Below are positions 24,732 through 33,491 of a DNA stretch of 46,401 nt, in pieces. A model generated the notes under the pieces. That model made no database searches. It was given only the letters and a program-made list of their open reading frames with translations, and was not told the origin of the DNA. The translations under genes were made by a program, and so were the position numbers. Where the stretch lies: assembly GCF_025352425.1 (NCBI RefSeq), contig NZ_JANXTI010000003.1:1-46401 (forward strand), in the 5' to 3' direction. This stretch comes from Flavobacterium sp. Lineage in GTDB: Bacteria > Bacteroidota > Bacteroidia > Flavobacteriales > Flavobacteriaceae. The first letter of the stretch is position 1. Each line of letters begins with the position of its first letter.

Positions 24732-25409
24732 CTATCTAATATTGCCCACCGAATTCTTAACGGTATCATGTCTCATTTTAAATATGCCATCTTCTATACT
24801 GAAACCCACACGTACTTGAGTTTTCAGAGTATCTTTTAGCATTATGAAACGCAATTCATATTCCCCGTCATTTAATTGCATTGTAGTATCGGCAGCAGTA
24901 TCCTGAATTTTATACACTTTGCTTTTCGTTCTTGCATACGAAGCGGCAGCAGCGCCACCTCCTGTACCACCAGCTAAATTACCAACACTGGAAACTGCAG
25001 CTGAGAGTATCTCACCTCCTGGTATAGCGCCACCCAATTTAGCAGTTCGCTGCGCTAACATACCTCCAGCCGCATGCAAACCCTGATTTACTTTTTCGCC
25101 AAAAGTTTGTGCCTCATCCTCAGACAATGCTACTATACTATTGTTAGTACTACTGACTCTGTATCCTTCACCCGTTGGAAATAAAATTACACAACCGTCA
25201 TCAACTAAACTTACATTTATATTTCCGTTTTTAACTTTATCCCCAAATGTGGCTCCTTGTGTTTGTTTCCCCACTGTAACATTCATCGAAATTCGATTGG
25301 GCATACCATTATTAATTGAGTTTAGTTTTTGGGATTCCTGAGCTTGTAGAGAAACTAAACATACCAGAATTAAAATAGCCGCAAAAATTGATTTAGTAAA
25401 AGTTCTCAT
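24732..25409 (-). CDS. Secreted protein of unknown function
   Basis: This is a 225-residue protein. A signal peptide ends near residue 24 (SIFAAILILVCLVSLQAQ). The mature part has a beta-rich N-terminal half (ISMNVTVGKQTQGATF, GCVILFPTGEGYRV), a glycine/alanine-rich middle (SSVGNLAGGTGGGAAAASYA) that may be flexible or membrane-interacting, and a beta C-terminal half (YELRFIMLKDTLKTQVRVGF). I do not recognise a family. It precedes the T9SS cargo gene by 134 bp on the same strand and may be expressed with it. No sorting tail. Confidence 0.72.
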   Translation of the reverse strand: MRTFTKSIFAAILILVCLVSLQAQESQKLNSINNGMPNRISMNVTVGKQTQGATFGDKVKNGNINVSLVDDGCVILFPTGEGYRVSSTNNSIVALSEDEAQTFGEKVNQGLHAAGGMLAQRTAKLGGAIPGGEILSAAVSSVGNLAGGTGGGAAAASYARTKSKVYKIQDTAADTTMQLNDGEYELRFIMLKDTLKTQVRVGFSIEDGIFKMRHDTVKNSVGNIR

Positions 25410-25490
25410 AATTTTAAATGTTGAAGGATTTAATAATGGCTTAAAATTAGTTTATTTCTTAATAGCAACCTTCATTTCAATTCACAAAAA

Positions 25491-25519
25491 AACAGCTGTT
25501 GAAAATTCAAACAGCTGTT
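25491..25519 (-). terminator. Intrinsic terminator of the 75-residue acidic protein gene
   Basis: Two copies of the self-complementary AACAGCTGTT (25491-25500 and 25510-25519) form a hairpin, and on the minus strand it is followed by a T-run. Confidence 0.85.
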
Positions 25520-25540
25520 AAATAATATATTAGACTGGCG

Positions 25541-25768
25541 TTACTCTTCGTAACGTTCCATTTCCCTGTCATAGAATTCGCCCGCCAAAGTAATTAGATG
25601 TTCCATTTCGCTTTCCAATTCGGTTTCGTCTTCGCCTTCTAAATCTTCAAGAAATTCAACTTCATCATCTTTTAAATTGATAATAAAACGAGGAAAATCA
25701 AGATGAATAACAAAAATATCCTCTTGTAAATCAGAGTTGTCTGCTAGTAAAAATTTTGGTAATTCCAT
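25541..25768 (-). CDS. Small acidic conserved protein
   Basis: This 75-residue protein begins MELPKFLLADNSDLQEDIFV and has a strongly acidic middle (EDLEGEDETELESEMEH). The first 40 residues look like beta strands (FVIHLDFPRFIINL) and the rest like a helix. Proteins of this size and pattern are conserved across Flavobacteriia without known function. No signal peptide. It has its own terminator at 25491-25519. Confidence 0.82.
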   Translation of the reverse strand: MELPKFLLADNSDLQEDIFVIHLDFPRFIINLKDDEVEFLEDLEGEDETELESEMEHLITLAGEFYDREMERYEE

Positions 25769-25784
25769 AGTTTGGATTTAGAGA

Positions 25785-25873
25785 AGATAATAGATGATAG
25801 ACTAAAAGATAATAGACAAAAGTAAAGAATTAATTTCAAAGTCGCTCATCTCTTCGTCTGACATCTATTATCT
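25785..25873. repeat. Long-loop inverted repeat downstream of the SPFH gene
   Basis: AGATAATAGATG (25785-25796) and CATCTATTATCT (25862-25873) are perfect 12-bp inverted arms. Further short copies of the GATAATAGA theme lie in the loop. Position suggests a 3' end element for the SPFH transcript. Confidence 0.5.
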
Positions 25874-25879
25874 AAAAAG

Positions 25880-26785
25880 TTATTTATCAGACAAAATTAC
25901 GGGAGCGCTTCCTTTGCCCATAAAGATAATTTTGGTATTAGACGACGTGGCTATTTCTTTTTGTGCTTTTATTTGTTCGTATTGTAATTGTTTATCGGTC
26001 AAGCCGGATGAAATAATTCGTTGGTAATCAGCAATACCTTGTGCTTCTACTCGTTTACGTTCCGCTTCCTGTTTTTCTTTCTGCAAAACGAATGTCATCT
26101 TTTGGGCATCCTGTTCGGCATTAATTTTACTTTCGATAGACGCTTTTACTGATGTGGGAAGATTAATATTTCTAATTAAAAGTTGCTCTAAAACCAAACC
26201 TCTTTTTTTGAAATCTTCCTCAATTGATTTGAAAATTCGCTGTTGAAATTCATTTCTTTTGGTGGAATACAGCGCCACTGCATCGTAATAAACAGCGTTG
26301 TCCCGAATACGTGTTCTGGTTACTGGACGCACAATTTTATCGGTATAATCCTGTCCGATTCCTTTTAAAATCTTTGGTGCTTCTGTTGGCAACACTCTAT
26401 ACAAAACCGTTAAATCGATTACGACTTCCAAACCATCATTTGACAAAACCCTGATGGCATCATCGCCTTCCTGTGCGCCTTCATTATGAATGGCTGACAT
26501 GGTGTAGTTTTGGGTTTGAACGTCGAAAACAGTGATGTCTAAAAGTGGATTAATAACATGCAAACCACTTTCTAAAATGTCTGGCTGCACGTTTCCGTAA
26601 AGCGATTTGACGCCTACTTTTCCTGCGTCAATTTGTTTGAATACTGAAGATAATAAACCGATAAGAATGACTGCAAATCCAAAAATCCTAAAGAGGTTTG
26701 CAAATTTTGACAAGGGATTTTCGTGGTTTTTTAATGTAAAGCCGATAATAATTAAGATAACACCAAGAATAAGTGATAGTATCAT
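25880..26785 (-). CDS. SPFH/band 7 (prohibitin-like) membrane protein
   Basis: This is a 301-residue protein. Two hydrophobic segments at residues 1-18 and 33-48 anchor it, followed by the band 7 domain (QIDAGKVGVKSLYGNVQPDI through NINLPTSVKASIESKI) and a charged coiled coil (EQDAQKMTFVLQKEKQEAER). The tail ends NTKIIFMGKGSAPVILSDK. Such proteins assemble into large rings that organise membrane patches and often regulate proteases such as FtsH. The order and spacing fit a prohibitin-type protein rather than HflK/HflC, which occur as pairs. Single gene. Confidence 0.92.
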   Translation of the reverse strand: MILSLILGVILIIIGFTLKNHENPLSKFANLFRIFGFAVILIGLLSSVFKQIDAGKVGVKSLYGNVQPDILESGLHVINPLLDITVFDVQTQNYTMSAIHNEGAQEGDDAIRVLSNDGLEVVIDLTVLYRVLPTEAPKILKGIGQDYTDKIVRPVTRTRIRDNAVYYDAVALYSTKRNEFQQRIFKSIEEDFKKRGLVLEQLLIRNINLPTSVKASIESKINAEQDAQKMTFVLQKEKQEAERKRVEAQGIADYQRIISSGLTDKQLQYEQIKAQKEIATSSNTKIIFMGKGSAPVILSDK

Positions 26786-26843
26786 TTTTTAAGTTTTTAA
26801 ATTATACGGTGATTATACGCAACAGGCAATTGGAAGTTACAAA

Positions 26844-28226
26844 TTATTGGGAAGTATTTTCTGAAAACAATTTTTTAGTCAGGTAATGAAATCGGATGAA
26901 CAGAAAAACTGCTGCAGCGGTCAAGCCTGCCAATAATCCAATCCAGACACCTACAGCTTTTAACGAAGTATATTCTCCAAGATAAAATGAAATGGGAAAC
27001 CCAATAATCCAATACGCTACAAAAGTAATATACATTGGAATCTTCACATCCTGCAAGCCTCGTAAAGCGCCCAGAACAACGACCTGAATTCCGTCAGAAA
27101 TCTGAAAAAAAGCCGCAATCAAAAGCAATTTCGCCGAAATAGCAATTACCTCCTGATTGTCTAACAATTGGGATTGGTTTTCCATATTCAGAAACAAATA
27201 CGGCAAAATTTGATGCAACGAAACAAACATTATGGCAAATAGAATTTCAATAAGTATTGCCAATAAAAATATCGAGCGTGCGACGATAATCAGTTGTCTA
27301 TAATCGTTTAATCCTTTTTGATTACTAATCCTAATCATAGAAACCACGCTCAAACCCATAGCAACCATAAAGGTCATTGATGCCAGACTTAATGCTATTT
27401 GATTGGCTGCCTGACTTGTTTTTCCAATATTGCCGCAAAGCCAGATTCCGGCTGTGAACAACACCACTTCAAATAGCATCTGCATGGCTGATGGAAAGCC
27501 AAGGTTGACAATTTTTTTAATCATTCCTTTCTTGATTTCATCAAAACTAAAATCGTGGAAATACTGTTTGAGTTGTTTTTTTCTTGATAAAATGATATGC
27601 ATAAAAACTACCATTGCAATCCTTGAAATCACCGTTCCCAATGCAGCGCCAAGTATTCCCATTTTTGGAAAAATCCAAACGCCATAAATCAAACAATAAT
27701 TAATGATTACGTGTAAAATATTTGCCATGACAATCGCATACATTGATACTTTAGTCATTGACAAACCATCAGCAAACTGTTTGTATCCCTGATAAATGAT
27801 AAGTGGAACCAACGAAAAAGCAACCCAGTCAACAAAAGGTTTGGCGAGTGCAATTACTTCCTTGGGTTGGTGTAATAATTCCATTATTGGCTTTGCCAAA
27901 ACCACTAATCCAAAAAGGGAAAAGCCTAGAATAACACACAAAAACAATCCGTGATGAAAAGCAGAACGGATTTTTGAAGTATCTTTTTCAGCAACAGCTT
28001 CGGCAACAATTGTCGTTATCGCCGTTGAAAATCCAATGCCTAGTGACATCGCAACAAAAATCATACTGTTACCCAAAGAAACGGCGGCCAACTCGGTGCT
28101 TCCCAATTTCCCGACCATGATATTATCTACAATACCTATTAAAGTATGGCCAAGCATTCCAATGATTACGGGATATGCCAATCGTAAGTTATACGAGAAC
28201 TCTTTGGTGTATAAAGATAAATTCAC
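26844..28226 (-). CDS. MATE-family efflux transporter
   Basis: This 460-residue protein has about 12 membrane helices in two MatE halves. The first starts RLAYPVIIGMLGHTLIGIVD and NIMVGKLGSTELAAVSLGNS; the second has LGFPSAMQMLFEVVLFTAGI. These proteins use a Na+ or H+ gradient to expel cationic drugs and metabolites. It belongs to the NorM/DinF side of the family; the substrate is unknown. The start codon is GTG (28224-28226). It stands alone and diverges from the T9SS cargo gene at 28328. Confidence 0.92.
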   Translation of the reverse strand: MNLSLYTKEFSYNLRLAYPVIIGMLGHTLIGIVDNIMVGKLGSTELAAVSLGNSMIFVAMSLGIGFSTAITTIVAEAVAEKDTSKIRSAFHHGLFLCVILGFSLFGLVVLAKPIMELLHQPKEVIALAKPFVDWVAFSLVPLIIYQGYKQFADGLSMTKVSMYAIVMANILHVIINYCLIYGVWIFPKMGILGAALGTVISRIAMVVFMHIILSRKKQLKQYFHDFSFDEIKKGMIKKIVNLGFPSAMQMLFEVVLFTAGIWLCGNIGKTSQAANQIALSLASMTFMVAMGLSVVSMIRISNQKGLNDYRQLIIVARSIFLLAILIEILFAIMFVSLHQILPYLFLNMENQSQLLDNQEVIAISAKLLLIAAFFQISDGIQVVVLGALRGLQDVKIPMYITFVAYWIIGFPISFYLGEYTSLKAVGVWIGLLAGLTAAAVFLFIRFHYLTKKLFSENTSQ

Positions 28227-28307
28227 GGTGATTTTTTTTAAGTGTGCAAAAATAATGAGTTTAAAATTATCTATAATGAATTGAATATATTTATTTTAAA
28301 ATTACGT

Positions 28308-28315
28308 TATCTTTG
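28308..28315 (+). promoter_or_regulatory. -7 box (TATCTTTG) of the T9SS cargo gene
   Basis: A TAnnTTTG match 13 bp before the ATG at 28328. It overlaps the TTG at 28313 that an ORF caller could take as the start, which argues for the downstream ATG and a very short leader. Confidence 0.65.
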
Positions 28316-28327
28316 CAAAAAAAGGTC

Positions 28328-29350
28328 ATGAAAAAAGTACTACTAATAATTTCTTTATTCTTTTTCGGTTTTTCACAATCTCAAAATATTTTTAGAGATT
28401 ATTTTAATACTTACACTACAGGAACTCAATTGAGTGGCCAAGGAACTTGGACAAATAATTCTTCTAATCCAGGTGGTTTAGGAAATTGTACAGGTGCAAT
28501 TTGTACAAATGCTCAAGTCTTATCAACCGCAATAAGTTACAATCAATATGGTTCTTCTCCAAATTCAATTCAAATTTCACCTGACAAGGATGGATGTGGC
28601 ACTGCTTTTACAGCATCAAACTCAACAAATTTGTATGTTGGAATGGTACTAAACATTTCAAATGCAGTTAGCACATCTCCAACAGATTTTTTCAGAGTTA
28701 TGAGTGGAAGCAATTCTAATGTTGCTTTTAGAATTACTTTACAATCTTTTGGTGGTGGATTTTATGTAGGAATTAGCAAGGCGAGTGGTTCTGTTTTTTA
28801 TTTTTCTCAAGCTATTAGTTATAATACAAATCATTTAATAATATTAAAATACACAAGAGCAGCTGGAACAACTGATGATGCCGTTAGGCTATATGTTGAC
28901 CCTGTATTAAGTCTTGGAGAGCCTGCTACTCCAGATATGGCAACTATAACTGGTACAGATGCAATAGGAAGTATTGACAGAATGTGTATAAGACAAAATG
29001 CTTCTCTTGGTCTACCAACTGGTAGAGTTGGCTTAATAAGTGTATCCGGTTCTTGGACAGGATTAATTTTTCCAACATTAGCAAATGAGACTTTTGAAAA
29101 AACTAATTTTGTTGTTTCAACTAGTGAAATTAGCAATGGTGTTTTAAATATTAAATCTGGTATTACATTAGAAAATGCTTTATTGAGCATCTATGATATT
29201 CAAGGTAGAAAAATTGAGAGCAAAACAATATCTTTAGCAGAAAACATTAATGATGTTACTATCAATCCTATTCATAACTCTGGTGTTTATATTGTTAAAA
29301 TAACTAGTAGCAGCAATCAACGATTCACTCAAAAAATAATTGTAAAATAG
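28328..29350 (+). CDS. T9SS type A sorting-domain secreted protein
   Basis: This is a 340-residue protein counted from ATG 28328. The signal peptide is at residues 1-18 (KKVLLIISLFFFGFSQS). The body of about 245 residues is Ser/Asn/Thr/Gly-rich (FRDYFNTYTTGTQLSGQGTW, GCGTAFTASNSTNLYVGMVL) and looks like a single jelly-roll/LamG-type beta sandwich; that fold is inferred from composition. The C-terminal 75 residues are the type A sorting tail (TLENALLSIYDIQGRKI, then SGVYIVKITSSSNQRFTQKI). The cargo should be surface-attached or released. Function unknown. A terminator follows at once. Confidence 0.85.
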   Translation: MKKVLLIISLFFFGFSQSQNIFRDYFNTYTTGTQLSGQGTWTNNSSNPGGLGNCTGAICTNAQVLSTAISYNQYGSSPNSIQISPDKDGCGTAFTASNSTNLYVGMVLNISNAVSTSPTDFFRVMSGSNSNVAFRITLQSFGGGFYVGISKASGSVFYFSQAISYNTNHLIILKYTRAAGTTDDAVRLYVDPVLSLGEPATPDMATITGTDAIGSIDRMCIRQNASLGLPTGRVGLISVSGSWTGLIFPTLANETFEKTNFVVSTSEISNGVLNIKSGITLENALLSIYDIQGRKIESKTISLAENINDVTINPIHNSGVYIVKITSSSNQRFTQKIIVK

Positions 29351-29366
29351 TCTAATAATACTTTAT

Positions 29367-29396
29367 AAAAAGGCACTGAAAAATTAGTGCCTTTTT
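29367..29396. terminator. Bidirectional terminator
   Basis: AAAAAGGCACT (29367-29377) pairs with AGTGCCTTTTT (29386-29396) across 8 bases, between convergent genes. Confidence 0.92.
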
Positions 29397-29398
29397 TA

Positions 29399-30274
29399 TT
29401 ATTTACTTAATTGCTCTTTATACAAATCAATATTGGCTTTCACTTTTGGGTCTAATTCAGGTTCTTTAATATCTGTCAGTTTCTGCATTTCTTCCCAAAT
29501 TATTTTGGCTACAATATAACGTGTCATTTCTTTGTCGTCGGCCGGAATTACAAACCAAGGCGCATTTTCTTTAGAGGTATTATTGATCGCCTCTTCATAA
29601 TACTTTATGTAATCATCCCAACATTCACGCTCCTTTAAATCACCGATAGAAAACTTCCAGTTATCCTCGCCGCTTTCCAATCGTTTTAACAATCGCTTGC
29701 GCTGCTCTTCCTTGCTCATATGCAAGAAAAACTTTAAAACAACGGTTCCATTTTGAGAAATATGCTTTTCAAAATTATTGATTTGCGCCATTCGGTTTTC
29801 CCAGAAATTTGGTGTGATATCTTCCACTTTTTCAATCCCCGGGATATTCTCAAACATAATATATTCGGGATGAACCCGCGTTACCAAAACGTTCTCGTAA
29901 TGCGTTCTGTTAAAAACGGTAAACTTTCCTTTTTCGGGCAACGCTAAATAATGACGCCATAAGTAATCGTGTTCGAGCTCGGCTGAATTTGGCGTCTTAA
30001 AACTATGAACCACTACGCCACGTGAATTGAATTCCTTGAAAACTTCTCGAATCAGGCTGTCTTTCCCACTCGTGTCCATTCCCTGCAGGCAAATCAAAAC
30101 ACTATAGCGATTGTGTGCATACATTACATCTTGTAACTTACTCAGTTTCTTTTGAACCTTTTCCAGCATTTCTTCTTTTTCATCATCATCGGCATCAATG
30201 TTTAATTCAGTTGGTATTTTTGACAATTTAATTTTATCTGACACTCTAAAATCATCAGGATTTATGCTTTTCAT
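29399..30274 (-). CDS. Polyphosphate kinase 2 family (PPK2) nucleotide phosphotransferase
   Basis: This 291-residue PPK2 protein phosphorylates nucleotides with polyphosphate. The Walker A-like loop is CLQGMDTSGKDSLIREVF, the lid/Walker B region includes FNRTHYENVLVTRVHPEY, and the helical lid motif KRLLKRLESGEDNWKFS is present. The HYENVL form points to the AMP/ADP-accepting group (class III-like), where AMP can be raised to ATP. The start is set at ATG 30272-30274 (MKSINPDDFRVSDKIKLS); a longer frame exists to 30373 but would overlap the divergent gene at 30302 and its promoter. Single gene. Confidence 0.9.
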   Translation of the reverse strand: MKSINPDDFRVSDKIKLSKIPTELNIDADDDEKEEMLEKVQKKLSKLQDVMYAHNRYSVLICLQGMDTSGKDSLIREVFKEFNSRGVVVHSFKTPNSAELEHDYLWRHYLALPEKGKFTVFNRTHYENVLVTRVHPEYIMFENIPGIEKVEDITPNFWENRMAQINNFEKHISQNGTVVLKFFLHMSKEEQRKRLLKRLESGEDNWKFSIGDLKERECWDDYIKYYEEAINNTSKENAPWFVIPADDKEMTRYIVAKIIWEEMQKLTDIKEPELDPKVKANIDLYKEQLSK

Positions 30275-30286
30275 AACGTAAGTATT

Positions 30287-30294
30287 TATATTTG
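30287..30294 (+). promoter_or_regulatory. -7 box (TATATTTG) of the 30302 gene
   Basis: A TAnnTTTG match only 7 bp before the ATG at 30302, which predicts a leaderless or nearly leaderless mRNA. Confidence 0.6.
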
Positions 30295-30301
30295 TAAAAC
30301 T

Positions 30302-31120
30302 ATGGAAAAATTTCAACTTATACCATTCCTGGAAATCGATGGAATTGGCGCTGCATCGGGTATCGTCTGCCAAAACAATTCACTGTTTATCATTTCAGAT
30401 AATAGCACATTACTTTATCATTATAACCTTACTAAAAAAGCATACGAAAAGATAAAGCTTTTTGAAAACCGTTTGGAAATTCTTGCTAAAAAGGACAAAC
30501 CCGATTTTGAAGCCATAACATTATTCGATAATAAACTTTATATATTTGGTTCCGGTTCAACCAAAAAAAGAAATACAAGAGTTTCCTTTAATCTGTTAAA
30601 CAACGAAATAAAGGAAAAAGATTTATCCAAAATTTACAAAAGACTTATTGAATCGATTTCGATTGCCGACAATGATCTGAATATTGAAGGCGTAATTATT
30701 ACAGATGAAACAATCTATTTCTTTCAACGCGGAAATAGCTCGAATACGCCAAATGGTATTTTTTGTTATAACAGAAAAAGTAAAACTGTTCAATTTAAAA
30801 TAATTGCACTTCCACAGATTAATGGCATCGAATGTACTTTTACCGATGCAATTTTGATCGATGAAACCATTTACTTTTTGGCTGCAGCCGAAAATACAAC
30901 GTCAACCTACAACGACGGCGAAATTACGGGAAGCATTATTGGAACCATCGATTTGAAAACAATGGAACTTAAAAGTGCAATTCAAATCACTGACAAACAA
31001 AAGTTTGAAGGATTGGCATTGTATAAAAAAACAGCAACCCTAATTGAATTGCTGCTTTGCGAGGATAATGACACCGAAGAATTGTCATCAACTATTTATA
31101 AACTTATTGTTGCGTTGTAA
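30302..31120 (+). CDS. Conserved protein, probably beta-propeller-like (DUF6929-like)
   Basis: This is a 272-residue cytosolic protein, no signal peptide. It shows repeated strand-turn units (GIVCQNNSLFIISDNSTLLY, ITLFDNKLYIFGSGSTKKR, GVIITDETIYFFQRGNSS, AILIDETIYFLAAAENT) like blades of a propeller, and acid-rich loops (KPDFEAIT, NDLNIEGVII) that may bind metal. I believe related flavobacterial proteins are annotated DUF6929; this is recall. Role unknown. It ends one base before the stop of the convergent ABC-F gene. Confidence 0.78.
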   Translation: MEKFQLIPFLEIDGIGAASGIVCQNNSLFIISDNSTLLYHYNLTKKAYEKIKLFENRLEILAKKDKPDFEAITLFDNKLYIFGSGSTKKRNTRVSFNLLNNEIKEKDLSKIYKRLIESISIADNDLNIEGVIITDETIYFFQRGNSSNTPNGIFCYNRKSKTVQFKIIALPQINGIECTFTDAILIDETIYFLAAAENTTSTYNDGEITGSIIGTIDLKTMELKSAIQITDKQKFEGLALYKKTATLIELLLCEDNDTEELSSTIYKLIVAL

Positions 31121-31121
31121 A

Positions 31122-32756
31122 TTACTTTTCAATTTCCTTTAAGCTTTCCATCTTTTTATGTTCAAGGAAACCTTTGAGGTCTTCAAAATGTTCCTTAACG
31201 CGTTTGTTTCCAAATTCGAATACCTTGGTTGCCAATCCGTCAAGGAAATCCCTGTCGTGCGAAACCAAAATTAAGGTTCCGTCAAAATCTTTCAAAGCCT
31301 CTTTAATAATATCTTTTGTCTTCATGTCCAAATGATTGGACGGCTCATCCAGTATCAATAGATTAACCGGTTCCAGTAATAACTTTATCATGGCAAGACG
31401 CGTTTTCTCTCCACCTGAAAGCACTTTTACTTTCTTCTGAATATCATCGCCATGGAACATAAAAGCACCTAAAATATTCTTGATTTGCGTTCGAACATCA
31501 CCAACGGCAATATTATCAATCGTTTCAAAAATGGTTGCGTTTTCATCTAGTAATGATGCCTGATTTTGTGCAAAGTAACCAATCTGGGAATTGTGTCCTA
31601 CCTCAACATTTCCACTATCGATTCCTATTTCCTTCATGATGGCTTTAATCATTGTTGATTTTCCTTCACCGTTTTTCCCCACGAAAGCAACTTTCTGACC
31701 ACGTTCAATAACCATATTTGCATCCTTAAAAATCAAATGATCGCCATAGGATTTCTGCAAATCACGAACAATGACAGGGTATTGTCCTGAGCGGACTGAT
31801 GGCGGAAATTTTAGTTTAAGTGCCGAAGTATCAATTTCGTCCACTTCAATCGGAACAATCTTTTCCAACATTCTAACTCGTGATTGAACGGCATCTGTTT
31901 TTGAAAAGGTACCACGGAAACGATCGATAAAAGTTTGATTATCCGCAATAAATTTCTGTTGCTCGTCATAGGCTTTTTGCTGGTGAACCCTTCTGTCTTT
32001 TCTCAACTCCAGGTAATGCGAATATTTTGCTTTGTAATCGTAGATTCTTCCCATCGTTACTTCTATCGTACGATTGGTAATATTATCAACAAACGTACGG
32101 TCGTGGGAGATTACCATTACGGCTTTCGCCTGATTGATGAGAAAATCCTCCAACCACTGAATACTATCCATATCCAGGTGATTCGTAGGCTCATCGAGCA
32201 AAATTAAATCGGGTTGTTTTAAAAGAATTTTGGCCAATTCGATACGCATTCTCCAGCCTCCGGAAAACTCAGAAGTTGGACGATTAAAATCTTCTCTTTC
32301 AAATCCTAATCCTTTCAACACCTTCTCTACTTCGGCTTCATAATTCACTTCTTCAATCGAATAGTATTTCTCACTCAGCTCCGATACACGCTCAATGAGC
32401 TTCATATACGCATTGCTTTCATAATCGGTGCGAATGGTCAACTGCTCATTAATTTCATCAATTTCATCTTTCATTTTGAAAACCTCAGCAAAGGCTTTTG
32501 AAGCTTCTTCCATTACCGTACAATTGTCGGCAGCCAATAAATGCTGTGGCAAATAAGCAATCACGGCTTCCTTTGGCGCAGAAATTGAACCACGCGACGG
32601 CTTGTTTTCTCCGGCTACAATCTTTAGCAGTGTCGATTTTCCGGCGCCGTTTTTACCCATAAGGGCAATCTTATCAGTTTCATTGATGGCGAAAGTTACC
32701 TCGCTAAATAGTGTTGTGCCGCCAAATTCAACGGCTATGTCATTAACAGTAATCAT
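31122..32756 (-). CDS. ABC-F family ATPase (YbiT/EttA-like)
   Basis: This 544-residue soluble protein has two ABC domains: domain 1 has GKNGAGKST, the signature FSGGWRMRIELAK and LLDEPTNHLD; domain 2 has GKNGEGKST, LSGGEKTRLAM and ILDEPSNHLD. The interdomain linker (YLELRKDRRVHQQKAYDEQQ) is the ribosome-contacting P-site tRNA interaction motif of ABC-F proteins. It has no Uup-like C-terminal coiled coil, which distinguishes it from the other ABC-F protein in this window (7120-8982). A role in relieving ribosome stalling, or antibiotic protection, is likely; the exact subtype is uncertain. Own promoter at 32776-32783. Confidence 0.93.
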   Translation of the reverse strand: MITVNDIAVEFGGTTLFSEVTFAINETDKIALMGKNGAGKSTLLKIVAGENKPSRGSISAPKEAVIAYLPQHLLAADNCTVMEEASKAFAEVFKMKDEIDEINEQLTIRTDYESNAYMKLIERVSELSEKYYSIEEVNYEAEVEKVLKGLGFEREDFNRPTSEFSGGWRMRIELAKILLKQPDLILLDEPTNHLDMDSIQWLEDFLINQAKAVMVISHDRTFVDNITNRTIEVTMGRIYDYKAKYSHYLELRKDRRVHQQKAYDEQQKFIADNQTFIDRFRGTFSKTDAVQSRVRMLEKIVPIEVDEIDTSALKLKFPPSVRSGQYPVIVRDLQKSYGDHLIFKDANMVIERGQKVAFVGKNGEGKSTMIKAIMKEIGIDSGNVEVGHNSQIGYFAQNQASLLDENATIFETIDNIAVGDVRTQIKNILGAFMFHGDDIQKKVKVLSGGEKTRLAMIKLLLEPVNLLILDEPSNHLDMKTKDIIKEALKDFDGTLILVSHDRDFLDGLATKVFEFGNKRVKEHFEDLKGFLEHKKMESLKEIEK

Positions 32757-32775
32757 ATAGCATTTTTTGAAGCGG

Positions 32776-32783
32776 CAAAGATA
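32776..32783 (-). promoter_or_regulatory. -7 box (TATCTTTG) of the second ABC-F gene
   Basis: On the minus strand TATCTTTG lies 19 bp before the start at 32756, separating this gene from the cupin operon upstream. Confidence 0.6.
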
Positions 32784-32872
32784 GTTTAATTTAAAGACGT
32801 GTCAATTATCTTCCATCAATTTGGCTGGTAGTATGGTCAATTTGAGGTGTTGTTCGGGATTAAAAATAGAGG

Positions 32873-33232
32873 TTAACCATTGAGAATCAAAAACTCATCA
32901 TTACTATTTTGATCTGGCACGATATAAATTCGGTGCCATTCATCGCCTTCAATAATTTCCCACGAATGTCCTTCCCCAACAATATCTTTTGCTATCAGGA
33001 TTATTCCCGGCTCGATAATAAATTGTTTTCCGTCTGAAGTGGTAAACCTGAGTTTTCCTCTAACCGTTACGACATATTGCACACGTGGCGCAGGATGTTG
33101 ATGCTTTTGATATTCTTCAATTTTCGTCTGGATAATAAAGCGCTCGCTTTTTATACTTAAATATTCGGGTAGATACCCTTCTTCGAAGTAGGAATTTCCC
33201 AAACTGTCATTCTGGATTCTGAAGGCTTTCAT
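32873..33232 (-). CDS. Cupin-domain protein
   Basis: This is a 119-residue single-domain protein. The metal-site motif is HQHPAPRVQYVVTVRGKLRF with two His and a later Glu/His set (EGHSWEI, EWHRIYIV). The glycine-rich turn TTSDGKQFIIEPG and the second motif GIILIAKDIVGEGHSWEI complete a small beta barrel. It could be an isomerase, dioxygenase or sensory cupin; the substrate is not evident. The gene follows the DUF2007 gene by 6 bp, at the end of the sigma-54 regulator operon. Confidence 0.85.
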   Translation of the reverse strand: MKAFRIQNDSLGNSYFEEGYLPEYLSIKSERFIIQTKIEEYQKHQHPAPRVQYVVTVRGKLRFTTSDGKQFIIEPGIILIAKDIVGEGHSWEIIEGDEWHRIYIVPDQNSNDEFLILNG

Positions 33233-33238
33233 CTGGGC

Positions 33239-33454
33239 TTAAATACTTAAGCGAAACTCCTCAATAACAGGATTTGCTTTACCAAAATCGATTTCCTGAA
33301 TAAATAATTCGACCGCCTTTGCCGTTTGAATGCTAGGCAGCACATTCGCCTGATTGTTATTTCGGATGACAACCTTTACAGCAGCATCTTCCAGTTTTTC
33401 CTTTAAGCCAATGGCCAGCATTTCTTCTCCTGAAAATATTTTTATTAAGCCCAT
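33239..33454 (-). CDS. DUF2007-type small protein
   Basis: This 71-residue protein begins GLIKIFSGEEMLAIGLKEKL, typical of the DUF2007 group described as putative signal-transducing proteins. It forms a compact alpha/beta unit (VKVVIRNNNQANVLPSIQTA then VELFIQEIDFGKANPVIEEF). The family often has a regulatory or adaptor role, but nothing specific is known. It lies 37 bp downstream of the DEAD-like gene and 6 bp before the cupin gene, so all probably share a transcript. Confidence 0.82.
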   Translation of the reverse strand: MGLIKIFSGEEMLAIGLKEKLEDAAVKVVIRNNNQANVLPSIQTAKAVELFIQEIDFGKANPVIEEFRLSI

Positions 33455-33491
33455 TGTTTTAATTATGAATTAAAAATTACGAATTACGAAT

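Noticed and set aside
28313..28327. TTG at 28313 as the T9SS cargo start
   Set aside because: The TTG is part of the TATCTTTG promoter box; the ATG at 28328 begins a proper signal peptide.
30275..30373. 33-residue N-terminal extension of the PPK2 protein
   Set aside because: It would overlap the divergent gene and its promoter and does not look like coding sequence.
33455..33491. Short ATTACGA-type tandem copies
   Set aside because: Only two or three imperfect copies in AT-rich spacer; no function can be supported.
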